DNA of 64,000 nucleotides from an uncultured Oscillospiraceae bacterium (GCA_934572335.1 CAKTKU010000004.1:1-64000), one strand, 5' to 3'. Numbered from the stretch's first letter, positions 16,191-25,223 are shown. Notes: generated by a model not told the origin, from the sequence alone. Numbers and translations: made by a program.

Positions 16191-17693
16191 TCAAACCGTC
16201 TTGGGGATGAGCATCAATTTGCCGTTTTCCGCGTCCTCCGGCGGATTTGAGGCCTTAATGCACTCCTCACTTGAGTGATAGCGCTTCGCAAGCTCCCAAA
16301 GCGTCTCGCTCTCAACGCGCACGAGCGTCACGGCGGGCAGCGCCGAAAGGTCGAACGGATTCTCGTCGTCGAGCGTGACGGCCTCCACGCGGCTGATCTC
16401 CACCGTCGACGAGAGCTGATAGCTCACCTCGACGCATATGTGCGCATCGATATTCGGTCCGTCCGGACGGAGATACACATCCGACAGCCGCGCGCGGACA
16501 AGCTTTGTCTGCGCTGCCCCGGCGGTGCTCTCCACGCTGACGAGCCGCCGCACGGCAGAGAGCGTCCCGCCCGTCGTGCGGTAGATCACGTCCAGCGTGA
16601 CCGCGGCGGACATTTTATCCGGCAGGACGGACACCTGCGACACGGACGAAAACACGCTCAGCACATCCGCGCAGTCCTCCACGACGTTGACACGCTCATC
16701 CGCGGCAAGCTTCACCTGCTGCACGGCGGAGGACGTGCCGAGCTGGCGCGTCTGGGCAGTGAACTCCGCGGGCATGAGGTTTGAGTAGACGTCGGAAATA
16801 TAGCTCACACTCTGGCGGCTGTGGCACACGAGTTGGAGCACGGCGTGTATCTCAGCATCGAGCGCCTTTTCGCCGTTAATGGTGTCAATTATATCGCAGT
16901 AGCAGCTTGTAAGCTCAATGACGGCGCTGCAATGCTCCATCTGCTCTTCACCCGTGTCGATTATCTGCGAGAACGGCGTGGAGAACTCCGCGCGCACGGG
17001 ATAATTGACCTCATTGGAGAGGTAGCAGAGCGTGATGTTGACTGTCCCCTTGACGATGACCTTTGTGCCGATGAGCTGTGTTTCGCCCATGGCGAAGCTC
17101 ACGCACTGTGTGACAAGCTGGCTGGGCTTTGGCTTGCCGCCGGGGAAAGTGAATTGCTCATTGATGGCGAAGGTCTTTTCCATGACGGCATTGGGCGCGG
17201 TGAGCTCCGTGCTCTCAAAGCGCGCGTGCAGCCCCTCCGGCGCGCTCTCCGGGAGCCGTGTGTCCACGACAATGTTTTCCTGCCGGTAGCAGCTCATCTC
17301 CCCGACGAGCTCAAACGTGACGGAGACCTTGCGCGGGTTCAGCACGCGCGCCTCGCTGTTCTGTATGGTCAGCGCCACCTGCGCAAGTGCGTCCGCGTCC
17401 GCTTCGCCAATGTCGTATTCGAGCGTGAATGATTTAGAAAGACGCACGTATGATACACTTTTCTCGCTCTCGGTTATGTAGATGAGCGCCGCGGTCAGCT
17501 CGCCCGTGACGAGCACGCCCCGGCTGGTCACGTCCTTGCTCTTCATCAGCACCGCTGTCTGCACCGAGGCGATCTTGCCGATGTCGTCATTCGTGTCGGG
17601 GACGACGCTCTCCGCGGTCTCCTGTATTCGCTTTGTCTGGCGGGAGATTTCCCGATAGGTGCTCACAACTCTATTTTCAAAGCCTATTTCCAT
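16191..17693 (-). CDS. sipL: SipL-like spore coat morphogenesis protein (DUF3794 repeats and LysM)
   Basis: The 500-residue protein has an N-terminal region, DUF3794-type segments (VVPDTNDDIGKIASVQTAVL with ARVLNPRKVSVTFELVGEMSCYRQ; then LPDKMSAAVTLDVIYRTTGG and PNIDAHICVEVSYQLSST) and a C-terminal LysM domain (TLVRVESETLWELAKRYHSSEECIKASN). This is the architecture of clostridial SipL, which binds SpoIVA through LysM and is needed for coat assembly. No signal peptide, fitting a mother-cell cytoplasmic protein. The ATG at 17693 lies 9 nt after AGGAG; one two codons upstream is possible. The gene comes directly after spoVM, whose product recruits SpoIVA to the forespore membrane, so the pair makes functional sense. 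Confidence 0.88.
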   Translation of the reverse strand: MEIGFENRVVSTYREISRQTKRIQETAESVVPDTNDDIGKIASVQTAVLMKSKDVTSRGVLVTGELTAALIYITESEKSVSYVRLSKSFTLEYDIGEADADALAQVALTIQNSEARVLNPRKVSVTFELVGEMSCYRQENIVVDTRLPESAPEGLHARFESTELTAPNAVMEKTFAINEQFTFPGGKPKPSQLVTQCVSFAMGETQLIGTKVIVKGTVNITLCYLSNEVNYPVRAEFSTPFSQIIDTGEEQMEHCSAVIELTSCYCDIIDTINGEKALDAEIHAVLQLVCHSRQSVSYISDVYSNLMPAEFTAQTRQLGTSSAVQQVKLAADERVNVVEDCADVLSVFSSVSQVSVLPDKMSAAVTLDVIYRTTGGTLSAVRRLVSVESTAGAAQTKLVRARLSDVYLRPDGPNIDAHICVEVSYQLSSTVEISRVEAVTLDDENPFDLSALPAVTLVRVESETLWELAKRYHSSEECIKASNPPEDAENGKLMLIPKTV

Positions 17694-17750
17694 GTTCATA
17701 CGCTCCTTACTGCACTGTTTGTACACCATATGCGCGTTCATGGAGCGGTA

Positions 17751-17819
17751 TTACCGCCCCGTGAGCTTGCTTATAATGTTCGCCAGAAATTTCGGCAGCT
17801 TGACAATGTATATCTTCAT
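17751..17819 (-). CDS. spoVM: Stage V sporulation protein M (22 residues)
   Basis: This micro-gene encodes MKIYIVKLPKFLANIISKLT followed by GR. It aligns with Bacillus SpoVM (which begins MKFYTIKLPKFLG), keeping the KLPKFL core with the proline that shapes the amphipathic membrane-binding helix. SpoVM recognises the curved forespore membrane and anchors SpoIVA. The ribosome binding site GGGAGGGGGAG stands just upstream. It lies between a 44-residue membrane protein and sipL, downstream of rsgA-prkC-stp, the same neighbourhood as in Bacillus, which strongly supports the call despite its size. Confidence 0.9.
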   Translation of the reverse strand: MKIYIVKLPKFLANIISKLTGR

Positions 17820-17855
17820 CTGTCACTCCCCCTCCCATATCACCCGCACCGCGCG

Positions 17856-17990
17856 TCAGCAGCAGCGGCGGATATACCACAAGCCAAGGCATATCAGCGC
17901 CGCCGCCAGCAGAAACCACCACACCTGACCCGGCAGCACCAGCGCGAGTATGATGACGCAGCCGGCGATGATCGCCGCAAAGCCGCACAT
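17856..17990 (-). CDS. Small hydrophobic membrane protein, unknown function
   Basis: A 44-residue reading frame starting MCGFAAIIAGCVIILALVLP, with two short hydrophobic segments split by PGQVWW and a basic C-terminus (YIRRCC). AGGAGG lies 7 nt upstream of the ATG; a longer in-frame start would run through the right arm of a 20-bp inverted repeat. It ends 36 nt before spoVM and starts about 100 nt after rsgA. The strong ribosome binding site and codon pattern argue that it is expressed; I do not recognise a named family. A sporulation link is inferred only from position. Confidence 0.65.
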   Translation of the reverse strand: MCGFAAIIAGCVIILALVLPGQVWWFLLAAALICLGLWYIRRCC

Positions 17991-18004
17991 ATTGCCCCTC
18001 CTGC

Positions 18005-18070
18005 GCATAAACTGACCGCCTTTCATGTATGTGTTCTCTCCATCATACGCGAAAGGCGGTCAGTTTATGC
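18005..18070 (-). repeat. Perfect 20-bp inverted repeat upstream of micro membrane gene
   Basis: The arms 18005-18024 (GCATAAACTGACCGCCTTTC) and 18051-18070 are exact reverse complements separated by 26 nt. The repeat lies between the rsgA stop and the ribosome binding site of the 44-residue gene. No T run follows on either strand, so it is not an ordinary terminator; RNA processing, transcript stabilisation or a protein-binding role is possible. Confidence 0.85.
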
Positions 18071-18087
18071 CGCATTATGTTCGGTTT

Positions 18088-18969
18088 TTATTTTATCTCC
18101 CAGCTCTTGTGCTGGGCACTCAGCTCGTAGAGCCGCTCATACGAGCGGTAGCGGCTCGGCGCAATCTTGCCGTCCGCGACGGCCTGCGTCACGGCACAGC
18201 CCGGCTCCCTGAGATGGGCGCAGTCCTTGAAGCGGCACTCGCCTATGTACGGGGCAAAGTCGATGAAATCAAACTGGAGCTGCTCCTTGGGGATGATCTC
18301 CATCATCTCAATGTCGAACGACGCAAAGCCCGGCGTGTCGGCGGCATACGTACCGCCGCCGAGGTCAAAAAGCTCCACATGGCGCGTGGTGTGCTTGCCG
18401 CGGCCTAGCTTGTCGCTGACCTCCGCGGTTTTGATGTTCAGCCCGGGAAGAAGCATGTTCATTATGCTGGACTTCCCCACGCCGGAGTTGCCGGTGAACG
18501 CGCACACCTTGCCGGAGATCGCGCGGCGCAGGGCATCCATCCCCTCGCCCGTCTCCGCGCTCGTGCGCACAACGGTGAAGCCCGCGCCGGTGAAAATGTC
18601 AAAAAGCTCGTCGGCAGAGTCGATATCCGTTTTATTGACGCAGACGATGAGCTCACACCCAGCGCTCTCGGCGATGACGGACACGCGGTCAATGAGAAAC
18701 GGGTCCGTGACGGGATTTGTGTTCGCCGCGACGAACACCAGCGCATCCACATTCGCGACTGCTGGGCGGATGAAGAAATTCCGCCGCGGCGCGACATGGT
18801 CAATGCGCCCTTTGCCGTTCGCGTCGAGCGAGCACGCCACCCTGTCGCCGACAAGCGGCGACGTGCCGTCCAGCCGGAAGCGCCCGCGCGCCTTGCATTC
18901 CAGTATGCCGTTTTCGGTCTCAACGTAGTAAAAGCCGCTGAGTGCTTTGACGATGATGCCCTCTGTCAT
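18088..18969 (-). CDS. rsgA: Ribosome small subunit-dependent GTPase A
   Basis: A 293-residue late 30S assembly GTPase. It shows an N-terminal OB-fold (GDRVACSLD), then the circularly permuted G domain: G4 VNKTD precedes G1 GNSGVGKSS and G3 DTPGFASF. The C-terminal zinc motif C-x5-C-x-H-x5-C reads CRFKDCAHLREPGC. Length is standard. It lies 7 nt after prkC, in the conserved order stp-prkC-rsgA; in Bacillus the RsgA homologue is a PrkC substrate, so the cluster links kinase signalling, ribosome assembly and sporulation. Confidence 0.96.
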   Translation of the reverse strand: MTEGIIVKALSGFYYVETENGILECKARGRFRLDGTSPLVGDRVACSLDANGKGRIDHVAPRRNFFIRPAVANVDALVFVAANTNPVTDPFLIDRVSVIAESAGCELIVCVNKTDIDSADELFDIFTGAGFTVVRTSAETGEGMDALRRAISGKVCAFTGNSGVGKSSIMNMLLPGLNIKTAEVSDKLGRGKHTTRHVELFDLGGGTYAADTPGFASFDIEMMEIIPKEQLQFDFIDFAPYIGECRFKDCAHLREPGCAVTQAVADGKIAPSRYRSYERLYELSAQHKSWEIK

Positions 18970-18976
18970 TCGCGCC

Positions 18977-20641
18977 TCAATAACCGCTGGAGACCTTGAG
19001 CGTGACCTTGCCGTGCTCCTCTATCTCCTGAAATGCCGCCGGAGACTGTCCGATGACAGTGCCCGCTTCCTGATCGCTGGATACGTACTCCGACCCGCCG
19101 TAGGTCAGAGCGGAGTTTGATATTTTGGATATAGCCATATCCTCCGTCAGCCCGATGAAGTTCGGCGTGGAAATATACTGCACCTGCGGGCCGCTGCTGA
19201 CAACGAGATACACCGTCGACCCGGCGCTTATCTGCTCGTTGGCGGCGGGGCTGGTGCTGATGACGGAGTCTTTGGGAACGTCGGATGAGGTCGCGTTCTC
19301 CACATCAACGGTGAAGCCCGCCTTCTGAAGCTCAAGCACCGCCTCGCGGTAGTCCATCCCGGCGACGTCCGGCACAGGGGTGAGCACAACGCCCGTGCTC
19401 ACGGAAAGCTCCACGGATATGCCGTCCGGCGTGAGCATCATGCTGCGCCCCGGCTCCGGGTTCTGGCTGAGTATCATGCCGCTTTGCGTATCGGTGTCGA
19501 TGATATACGTGACCTTGAAGTTATACGTCGCGGCGAGGTCGGCGTTATTAACGATGGACTCATAATTGCTGCCGACGAAATTCGGCAGTGGTATGCGCTC
19601 TGCCGGGGAAAAAACCTCCTTGAGCCAGAAATTCCACAGGAATATAAAGAGGCACAGTATCAGCACAAGACCGCCGAACGCGCCGGACATATATGCCACT
19701 GTCCCCGACCGCTTGCGGCGCAGGGAGAATTTATCGCGCGACAGCTCGCTCACGGAGCGCACAGGCGCGACGGCGGGGTTTTCAAAGTCCGGCTTATTCT
19801 CGGCGGCGATCTGCGCCTGAGTGAACTTGTTGAGGTCTTCCAGCAGCTCGTTTGCCGACTGATAGCGGCTGACAAGCTGGCAGCTCATCGCCTTGAGCGT
19901 GATGCGCTCAAGCTCCTCGGGAATATCCGGGACGATGTCCGAGGGCATTTTCGGCAGGGAGCTCATATGCTTGACGGCGATTTCGCCGAGAGTTTCGCCG
20001 GTGTACGGCTTCTGCCCGGTGAGCATCTCGTACATGACCACACCGAGGGAGTAAACATCGCTGCGCGCGTCGGGGTTCTCCCCGCGCGCCTGCTCCGGCG
20101 CGATATAGTGTATCGACCCTATTGTCTGGCCGCTCTCCTGAATCTCGTTTTCAAGCGCAGCGATGCCGAAGTCGGCGACCTTTATGGTGCCGTCCTTCAG
20201 AAGCATTATATTCTGGGGCTTTATATCGCGGTGGATGATGCCGCGGCTGTGCGCGTGCGAGAGCGCCTTGGCGATCTGCTTTGAAAAATGCAGCACCTCT
20301 TTCCAGCTTATCACGCCGCGCTTGTCCATATACTGTCTGAGTGTGATGCCGTCTACAAGCTCCATGACTATGTATTCGACATCGTCACTGTGGCTGACGT
20401 CGTAAACGGCGACGATATTCGGGTGCGACAGCATGGCGATCGCGTGCGACTCCGCGCAGAAGCGGCGGCGGAACTCCTCGTCCTGCGCCATCTCCTCGCG
20501 CATTATCTTCACCGCGACGAAGCGGCTGAGCCGGTGGCAGAACGCCTTATAGACGACGGCCATTCCGCCCTCGCCTATCTTTTCAAGTATCTCATATCTG
20601 TCATCGAGCAGCATGCCGATATAGTTCTTTTCTTTTTCCAT
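18977..20641 (-). CDS. prkC: PASTA-domain Ser/Thr protein kinase PrkC
   Basis: A 554-residue membrane kinase. The N-terminal Hanks-type domain (about 1-275) has IGEGGMAVVYKA, the catalytic lysine VAVKIM, HRDIKPQN and DFGIAALE, then IHYIAPEQARG. A transmembrane helix (about 325-345, GAFGGLVLILCLFIFLWNFW) leads to three extracellular PASTA repeats (PLPNFVGSNYESI, PVPDVAGMDYREAV, STPNFIGLTEDMAI), which in relatives bind muropeptides and in Bacillus trigger spore germination. The phosphatase gene precedes it by 10 nt and rsgA follows by 7 nt, forming one transcription unit. Confidence 0.96.
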   Translation of the reverse strand: MEKEKNYIGMLLDDRYEILEKIGEGGMAVVYKAFCHRLSRFVAVKIMREEMAQDEEFRRRFCAESHAIAMLSHPNIVAVYDVSHSDDVEYIVMELVDGITLRQYMDKRGVISWKEVLHFSKQIAKALSHAHSRGIIHRDIKPQNIMLLKDGTIKVADFGIAALENEIQESGQTIGSIHYIAPEQARGENPDARSDVYSLGVVMYEMLTGQKPYTGETLGEIAVKHMSSLPKMPSDIVPDIPEELERITLKAMSCQLVSRYQSANELLEDLNKFTQAQIAAENKPDFENPAVAPVRSVSELSRDKFSLRRKRSGTVAYMSGAFGGLVLILCLFIFLWNFWLKEVFSPAERIPLPNFVGSNYESIVNNADLAATYNFKVTYIIDTDTQSGMILSQNPEPGRSMMLTPDGISVELSVSTGVVLTPVPDVAGMDYREAVLELQKAGFTVDVENATSSDVPKDSVISTSPAANEQISAGSTVYLVVSSGPQVQYISTPNFIGLTEDMAISKISNSALTYGGSEYVSSDQEAGTVIGQSPAAFQEIEEHGKVTLKVSSGY

Positions 20642-20651
20642 AAGCAGTCTC

Positions 20652-21398
20652 CTACTTCATCACAGCAAGTACCGTCACGTTATCCGGCGCGCCGCGCATG
20701 AGCGCCTTGCTCATCAGTGCGCGGCACAAAAGCTCCGGCTCGGGGTACTCCTTGGCGTAGTCGAGCATTTCCAGCTCCGAGATGAGGTTTGACAGTCCGT
20801 CCGAGCACAGCAGCAGAATGTCCCCGCTTTGCAGGTTGACCTCGTAGTAATCCGCCTCTACCGTGGCCTCTGAGCCGAGCGCGCGGGTTATGACGTTTCT
20901 CTGCGGGTGGCGGCGCGCCTGATCCTTGGTGATTGCGCCGTACTCCACCAGCTCCTCCACGAGCGAATGGTCGCGCGTGACCTGCTCAATGGCATCATTG
21001 CGGCGGGAAATATAATAAGCGCGGCTGTCGCCCACATTGATAATATAACCGTTACCGTTGTTCTTTATCACACCGCCGACGATAGTTGTGCCCATGCCGT
21101 TGTACGCCTCGTCAAACTGCGAGTAGTCATACGCCACGCCGTTCGCCTCCGCGCACGCATCGAGCAGTATCTGCCGGAAGTCAAGCGCGCGGCTGACGCG
21201 GGAGGTCAGCTTTGCGTAGACATACGAAACGAACGCCTTGTTTGAAAGCTGACTGGCAAGACCGCCCGCTTTTGCTCCGCCCATTCCGTCGCACAGCGCC
21301 GCGATGAGGCAGTCCTTCGCTTCGCACTTTTCAATTATGTAGCTGTCCTGATTGTCTTTTCTGACTTTTCCCTTGTCGGTCAGCCCAAAGCTTTTCAT
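20652..21398 (-). CDS. stp: PP2C-family Ser/Thr phosphatase (Stp/PrpC)
   Basis: A 248-residue metal-dependent phosphatase that reverses PrkC phosphorylation. PP2C motifs are complete: TDKGKVRKDNQDSY near the N-terminus, ALCDGMGGAKAGGLAS, VGDSRAYYI, VTRDHSLVEELVEYG and LLLCSDGLSNLI, with GAPDNVTVLAV at the end supplying the last metal ligand. It heads the stp-prkC-rsgA cluster and lies about 35 nt after rlmN, so the two may share a transcript. No membrane segment is visible. Confidence 0.95.
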   Translation of the reverse strand: MKSFGLTDKGKVRKDNQDSYIIEKCEAKDCLIAALCDGMGGAKAGGLASQLSNKAFVSYVYAKLTSRVSRALDFRQILLDACAEANGVAYDYSQFDEAYNGMGTTIVGGVIKNNGNGYIINVGDSRAYYISRRNDAIEQVTRDHSLVEELVEYGAITKDQARRHPQRNVITRALGSEATVEADYYEVNLQSGDILLLCSDGLSNLISELEMLDYAKEYPEPELLCRALMSKALMRGAPDNVTVLAVMK

Positions 21399-21434
21399 CT
21401 TTCCTCACTTCTGCCGCAGCGCGGCAACACAGGG

Positions 21435-22463
21435 TTACTTCTTCTGCATTTTGCGCCGCAGCTGCCCGCAGGACGCATCCACATCCCCGCCGAGCTTGCG
21501 CCGCACCGTGACGTTGACGCCCTCATCCTCGAGAATTTTTATAAACGCCTTCATATGTCCCGCTGTGGACGGGCGGAACTCACGTTCCTCCACGTGGTTG
21601 AGCGGGATGAGATTGACGTGCGCCGCGACGTCCCGCGCGCGCTTTGCCAGCAGCCGCGCGTGATATTCCGTGTCGTTAATGCCGTCGATCATCGCGTATT
21701 CAAACGATATTCTGCGCCCGGTCTTTTGATAGTACCGGCGGCAGCAGGCCATAAGCTCGTCCACGCCGCGCCCGCGGTTCGCCGGCATTATGCGCGAGCG
21801 GGTCTCGTCATCCGGCGCGTGCAGCGACACGGAGAGCGTCAGCTGCAAATCGCGCGCGGCAAGCTCGTCAAAGCGCTCCGTAATGCCGCAGGTGGAGAGC
21901 GAGATATGCCGCATACCGATATTCATGCCCTGCGGGTGGTTGACAAGCTCAAGAAAGCGCATGACATTGTCGAAATTGTCCAGCGGCTCTCCTATGCCCA
22001 TGAGAACGATGTTGGAGATGGGCTTGCCTGAATCCAGCTGCGAGAACATGACCTCGTCAAGTATTTCCGACGGTTCAAGGCAGCGCACAAGCCCGCCGAT
22101 GGTCGACGCGCAGAACGCACAGCCCTGACGGCATCCGACCTGCGACGACACGCACACGGTGTTGCCGTGCTTATAGCTCATCACAACGGTCTCCACAGCG
22201 TTGCCGTCATATAGCTCCCAGAGATATTTTATCGTCCCGTCGAGCTTGGAAACCTGCTTGGAGAGCACCTTTGGCGCATAGAGCCGGTATTCACTTTTCA
22301 GCTTTTCCTTGAGCGCCTTGGGGAGATTCGTCATCCCGTCAAAGTCGCGCACACCGCGCGAGAGCCATTCAAATATCTGCTTTGCGCGGTACTTCGGCTC
22401 ACCCAGCGCTTCAAGCTCTGCCTCTATCTCCTGCGGCAGCATGGAAAGTATGTCTTTTCCCAT
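21435..22463 (-). CDS. rlmN: 23S rRNA (adenine-C2)-methyltransferase RlmN
   Basis: A 342-residue radical SAM enzyme that methylates A2503 of 23S rRNA (and A37 of some tRNAs). The cluster motif CRQGCAFCAST (CxxxCxxC) is present, with NIVLMGIGEPLDN, the SAM-binding LSTCGI and ISLSVSLHAPDDETRSRIMP. The final catalytic Cys is in the C-terminal DASCGQLR segment (family motif DxxxxCGQL). It is positioned between rsmB and stp, a frequent Firmicute arrangement. Confidence 0.96.
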   Translation of the reverse strand: MGKDILSMLPQEIEAELEALGEPKYRAKQIFEWLSRGVRDFDGMTNLPKALKEKLKSEYRLYAPKVLSKQVSKLDGTIKYLWELYDGNAVETVVMSYKHGNTVCVSSQVGCRQGCAFCASTIGGLVRCLEPSEILDEVMFSQLDSGKPISNIVLMGIGEPLDNFDNVMRFLELVNHPQGMNIGMRHISLSTCGITERFDELAARDLQLTLSVSLHAPDDETRSRIMPANRGRGVDELMACCRRYYQKTGRRISFEYAMIDGINDTEYHARLLAKRARDVAAHVNLIPLNHVEEREFRPSTAGHMKAFIKILEDEGVNVTVRRKLGGDVDASCGQLRRKMQKK

Positions 22464-22477
22464 TATTTTTGATCCTA

Positions 22478-23794
22478 CTATTTTATCCTTTTGAGCCTTG
22501 CGGCGAAAAATCCGTCCGTTCCGTCCGTATTCGGGAAAAACGTGCGCATTCCGCTCTCCACGCGCTCCGCGCCGAGCGTGAACGGCTCAAGCGCATAATC
22601 ATTATAGCTTTCGAGAAAGCCCTTGACAACCGCTTCGTTTTCGCAATCGAGCACCGTACAGGTGGAGTACAGCAGCGTTCCGCCGGGCTTCACAAAGCGG
22701 GAGAGATTGGCAAGTATATCGCGCTGTATCGCGGGCAGCCCCGCAATCTCGTCCTCGCTCTTGCAGCGTATCTCCGGCTTCTTGCGGATAACGCCGATGC
22801 CGGAGCACGGCACATCCGCAATGACAACGTCAAACGCGCCCTCAAGCGCCGCGTCGCTGCGCCGCGCGTCCCGCGTCTCGGTCGCGATTATATCTATGCC
22901 CAGTCTTTCCGCGCCCTGACGTATGAGGGCGAGCTTCTTCTCGTGTATGTCACAGGCGAGAATGCTGCCCCTGTTCTCCATGCGTACCGCCGCGGAGAAC
23001 GCTTTGCCGCCCGGCGCGGAGCATGCATCCAGCACGCGCATTCCCGGCATCGGCGCGGCGATCTCGACCGCCATGCGCGCCGCGCGATCCTGCACGTAGA
23101 ATAGTCCTTCCTCAAAGCCCGGCAGCGCCGTGACACTGCCGCCGTGCAGCGTGATGCAGCCGGAGGGAAAATCGCAAAGCGTATGCGCAATATCTGAGCG
23201 CGCAAGCGCACGGGCATAGTCGTCCGCGCTGACCTTCAGCGTGTTCACCTGAATGTCAAGCCCCGGCGGGGTGTTGCAGCAGCGCAGAAACGCCTCCGTA
23301 AAGTCATACCCGCGCTCAGTGATGAGCCGGTCGACCAGCCATATAGGATGACTGTATTTTATGGATAAATGTTCCGCGCTTCCCGCGTTCGGTATCTCGG
23401 GGAGTGAATTTTTGTTCTCCCCCACGCGGCGCAGAACAGCGTTGACAAGTCCAGCGGCGCGGTCAAGCCCGCAGCGGCGGCACAGCGCGACGCTCTCGTT
23501 CACCGCGGCGCGCGGTGGTATCTTGTCGAGAAATACGAGCTGATAAACCCCAAGGCGCAGTATATCGCGCAGCTTTGGTTCAAGCTTCTTCACGCTCTGT
23601 GTGCAGAATGCGCCGACATAAAAGTCGCACAGGCTGCTGTTTTGCAGCACGCCCAGCGAAAGGCGCGACGCGAGCGCGGCTTCCCTGCCGTCCAGTCCGG
23701 CTTTTTTTATCACGCTGTCTATCGCCGCGCCCGACCATGTGCCGTCGCGGCGGCATTTTTCCAGCGCCTCAAGCGCTGCGTCTCTTGCTCCCAT
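22478..23794 (-). CDS. rsmB: 16S rRNA (cytosine-C5)-methyltransferase RsmB
   Basis: A 438-residue enzyme that methylates C967 of 16S rRNA. The N-terminal NusB-like RNA-binding domain (about 1-140, including LRLGVYQLVFLDKIPPRAAVNE) is followed by the SAM-dependent domain with VLDACSAPGGK, DVPCSGIGVIRKKPE and the catalytic cysteine in YSTCTV. Length is normal. It lies 5 nt downstream of fmt and 14 nt upstream of rlmN, part of the priA-def-fmt-rsmB-rlmN translation and RNA modification series common in Gram-positives. Confidence 0.96.
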   Translation of the reverse strand: MGARDAALEALEKCRRDGTWSGAAIDSVIKKAGLDGREAALASRLSLGVLQNSSLCDFYVGAFCTQSVKKLEPKLRDILRLGVYQLVFLDKIPPRAAVNESVALCRRCGLDRAAGLVNAVLRRVGENKNSLPEIPNAGSAEHLSIKYSHPIWLVDRLITERGYDFTEAFLRCCNTPPGLDIQVNTLKVSADDYARALARSDIAHTLCDFPSGCITLHGGSVTALPGFEEGLFYVQDRAARMAVEIAAPMPGMRVLDACSAPGGKAFSAAVRMENRGSILACDIHEKKLALIRQGAERLGIDIIATETRDARRSDAALEGAFDVVIADVPCSGIGVIRKKPEIRCKSEDEIAGLPAIQRDILANLSRFVKPGGTLLYSTCTVLDCENEAVVKGFLESYNDYALEPFTLGAERVESGMRTFFPNTDGTDGFFAARLKRIK

Positions 23795-23799
23795 CGCCG

Positions 23800-24723
23800 T
23801 CAGCCGCCGGTTTTGATGGTATGACCGCGCAGAAAGTCCGCCGCGCTCATACGCTTTTTGCCGGGAGCCTGAAGCTCGGTTATCATGACGGTCTCCCCGC
23901 CCCCACAGGCGACCTCAATGCCCGCCTTGCCGGTGCTGACGACCGTGCCGGGGGCTTTGTCCGTGTGCGTGTCGGTATATCCGGCGGCAAATATCTTGTA
24001 CACCGTGCCGTCAAGCTCCGCCGTTGCGGCGGGCCACGGCTGAAGGCCGTATATCCACTTGATCACGCCGCGCGCGCTGCGCGTCCAGTCTATAGGCGAA
24101 TCAGTCTTATCCAGCATTTTTACATAGCTTGCCTTGCTGTGATCCTGCGGCGTGCGCGGCGCTGTGCCCGCTTCAATATCGCGCAGGGTCTTCACAAGAA
24201 GCTCCGCCCCTATGACCTTCAGGCGGTCAAAAAGCTCGCCCGAGGTCTCAAATTCGCCTATCTCGGTCTCGGCAGTATAGATAACATCGCCGGTGTCCAT
24301 CTCGCTCGCGAGATACATCGTTGTCACGCCGGTGACCTTGTCGCCGTTGAGCACCGCCCACTGTATGGGCGCTGCCCCGCGGTACTTCGGCAGGAGCGAG
24401 CCGTGGACATTCACAGCGCCGTACTTCGGCACGGCAAGAATATCATCGGGCAGAATGCGCCCGTAGGCGACAACGACAAGAATGTCCGGCGCGAGACTCT
24501 TCACCGCCTCAAGCGCCGTGCCGTCGCGCATTTTCACCGGCTGAAAGACCGGGAGGGAGTGCTCAAGCGCCAGCTCCTTCACCGGGGAATATGCCAGCTC
24601 CATCCCGCGCCCCTTGGGCTTATCCGGCTGCGTGAATACGCCGACAACGTCGAACCCCTCGTCCAGCAGCTTTTTCAGTGAGGCAGCCGCGAAATCCGGC
24701 GTCCCCATAAAAACAATACGCAT
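23800..24723 (-). CDS. fmt: Methionyl-tRNA formyltransferase
   Basis: Formylates initiator Met-tRNA using 10-formyl-THF. The 307-residue protein begins MRIVFMGTPDFAAASLKKLL; the formyl-THF site is represented by VVVAYGRILPDDILA with NVHGSLLPKYRGAAPIQWA (catalytic Asn and His), followed by the DTGDVIY motif and a C-terminal OB-like domain. The start at 24723 overlaps the def stop (TAATG); an upstream in-frame extension lies within def and is rejected. The enzyme pairs with peptide deformylase encoded just before it. Confidence 0.96.
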   Translation of the reverse strand: MRIVFMGTPDFAAASLKKLLDEGFDVVGVFTQPDKPKGRGMELAYSPVKELALEHSLPVFQPVKMRDGTALEAVKSLAPDILVVVAYGRILPDDILAVPKYGAVNVHGSLLPKYRGAAPIQWAVLNGDKVTGVTTMYLASEMDTGDVIYTAETEIGEFETSGELFDRLKVIGAELLVKTLRDIEAGTAPRTPQDHSKASYVKMLDKTDSPIDWTRSARGVIKWIYGLQPWPAATAELDGTVYKIFAAGYTDTHTDKAPGTVVSTGKAGIEVACGGGETVMITELQAPGKKRMSAADFLRGHTIKTGG

Positions 24724-25223
24724 TATTCTTCCTCTCCAGTTGCAATCTCGTCCTCGCTGAGCATGCGCTCGCACTTGGAGGTGAATACAATGCCGTTGAG
24801 ATGGTCGATCTCATGGCAGAAGCAGCGCGCGGTCAGCCCGTCGCCCTCTACCTCGAACCACTCGCCGTCACGATCCTGCGCGCGCACCTTCACGTGCATC
24901 GGGCGCTTGACAATGCCATATTCGCCGGGAACGCTCAGGCAGCCCTCCGCGCCCTCCTGCTCGCCGGTGGCCTCGATTATCTCCGGGTTAATAAGCTCTA
25001 TCACATATTCGTCCTCGCCCTCGGGGACATTCGTCTCTACCACGAGCACGGCGCGGCGCAGTATGCCGACTTGCGGCGCGGCGAGACCGACGCCGCCTGC
25101 CTCCGCGAGTGTTTCGTTCATATCGTCGAGCAGCTGATGCAGTCTGCCATTGAAATCCGTTACGGGGCGGCTGGTCTTATACAGCGCCGGTTCTTCCTTT
25201 GTGAGTATGTTTCTGAGTGCCAT
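24723..25223 (-). CDS. def: Peptide deformylase
   Basis: Removes the N-formyl group from nascent proteins. The 166-residue metalloenzyme carries all three motifs: GVGLAAPQVG, EGCLSVPG with the metal Cys, and HEIDHLNG with the two metal His and catalytic Glu. It lies 31 nt after priA and overlaps fmt by one base. Confidence 0.97.
   Translation of the reverse strand: MALRNILTKEEPALYKTSRPVTDFNGRLHQLLDDMNETLAEAGGVGLAAPQVGILRRAVLVVETNVPEGEDEYVIELINPEIIEATGEQEGAEGCLSVPGEYGIVKRPMHVKVRAQDRDGEWFEVEGDGLTARCFCHEIDHLNGIVFTSKCERMLSEDEIATGEEE

Noticed and set aside
17707..17988. A 93-codon minus-strand frame covering spoVM
   Set aside because: Its sequence is Gly/Ala/Arg-rich without motifs; two smaller genes in other frames have ribosome binding sites and recognisable proteins.
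18005..18070. Terminator after rsgA
   Set aside because: The stem is long and perfect but neither strand has a T run after it.
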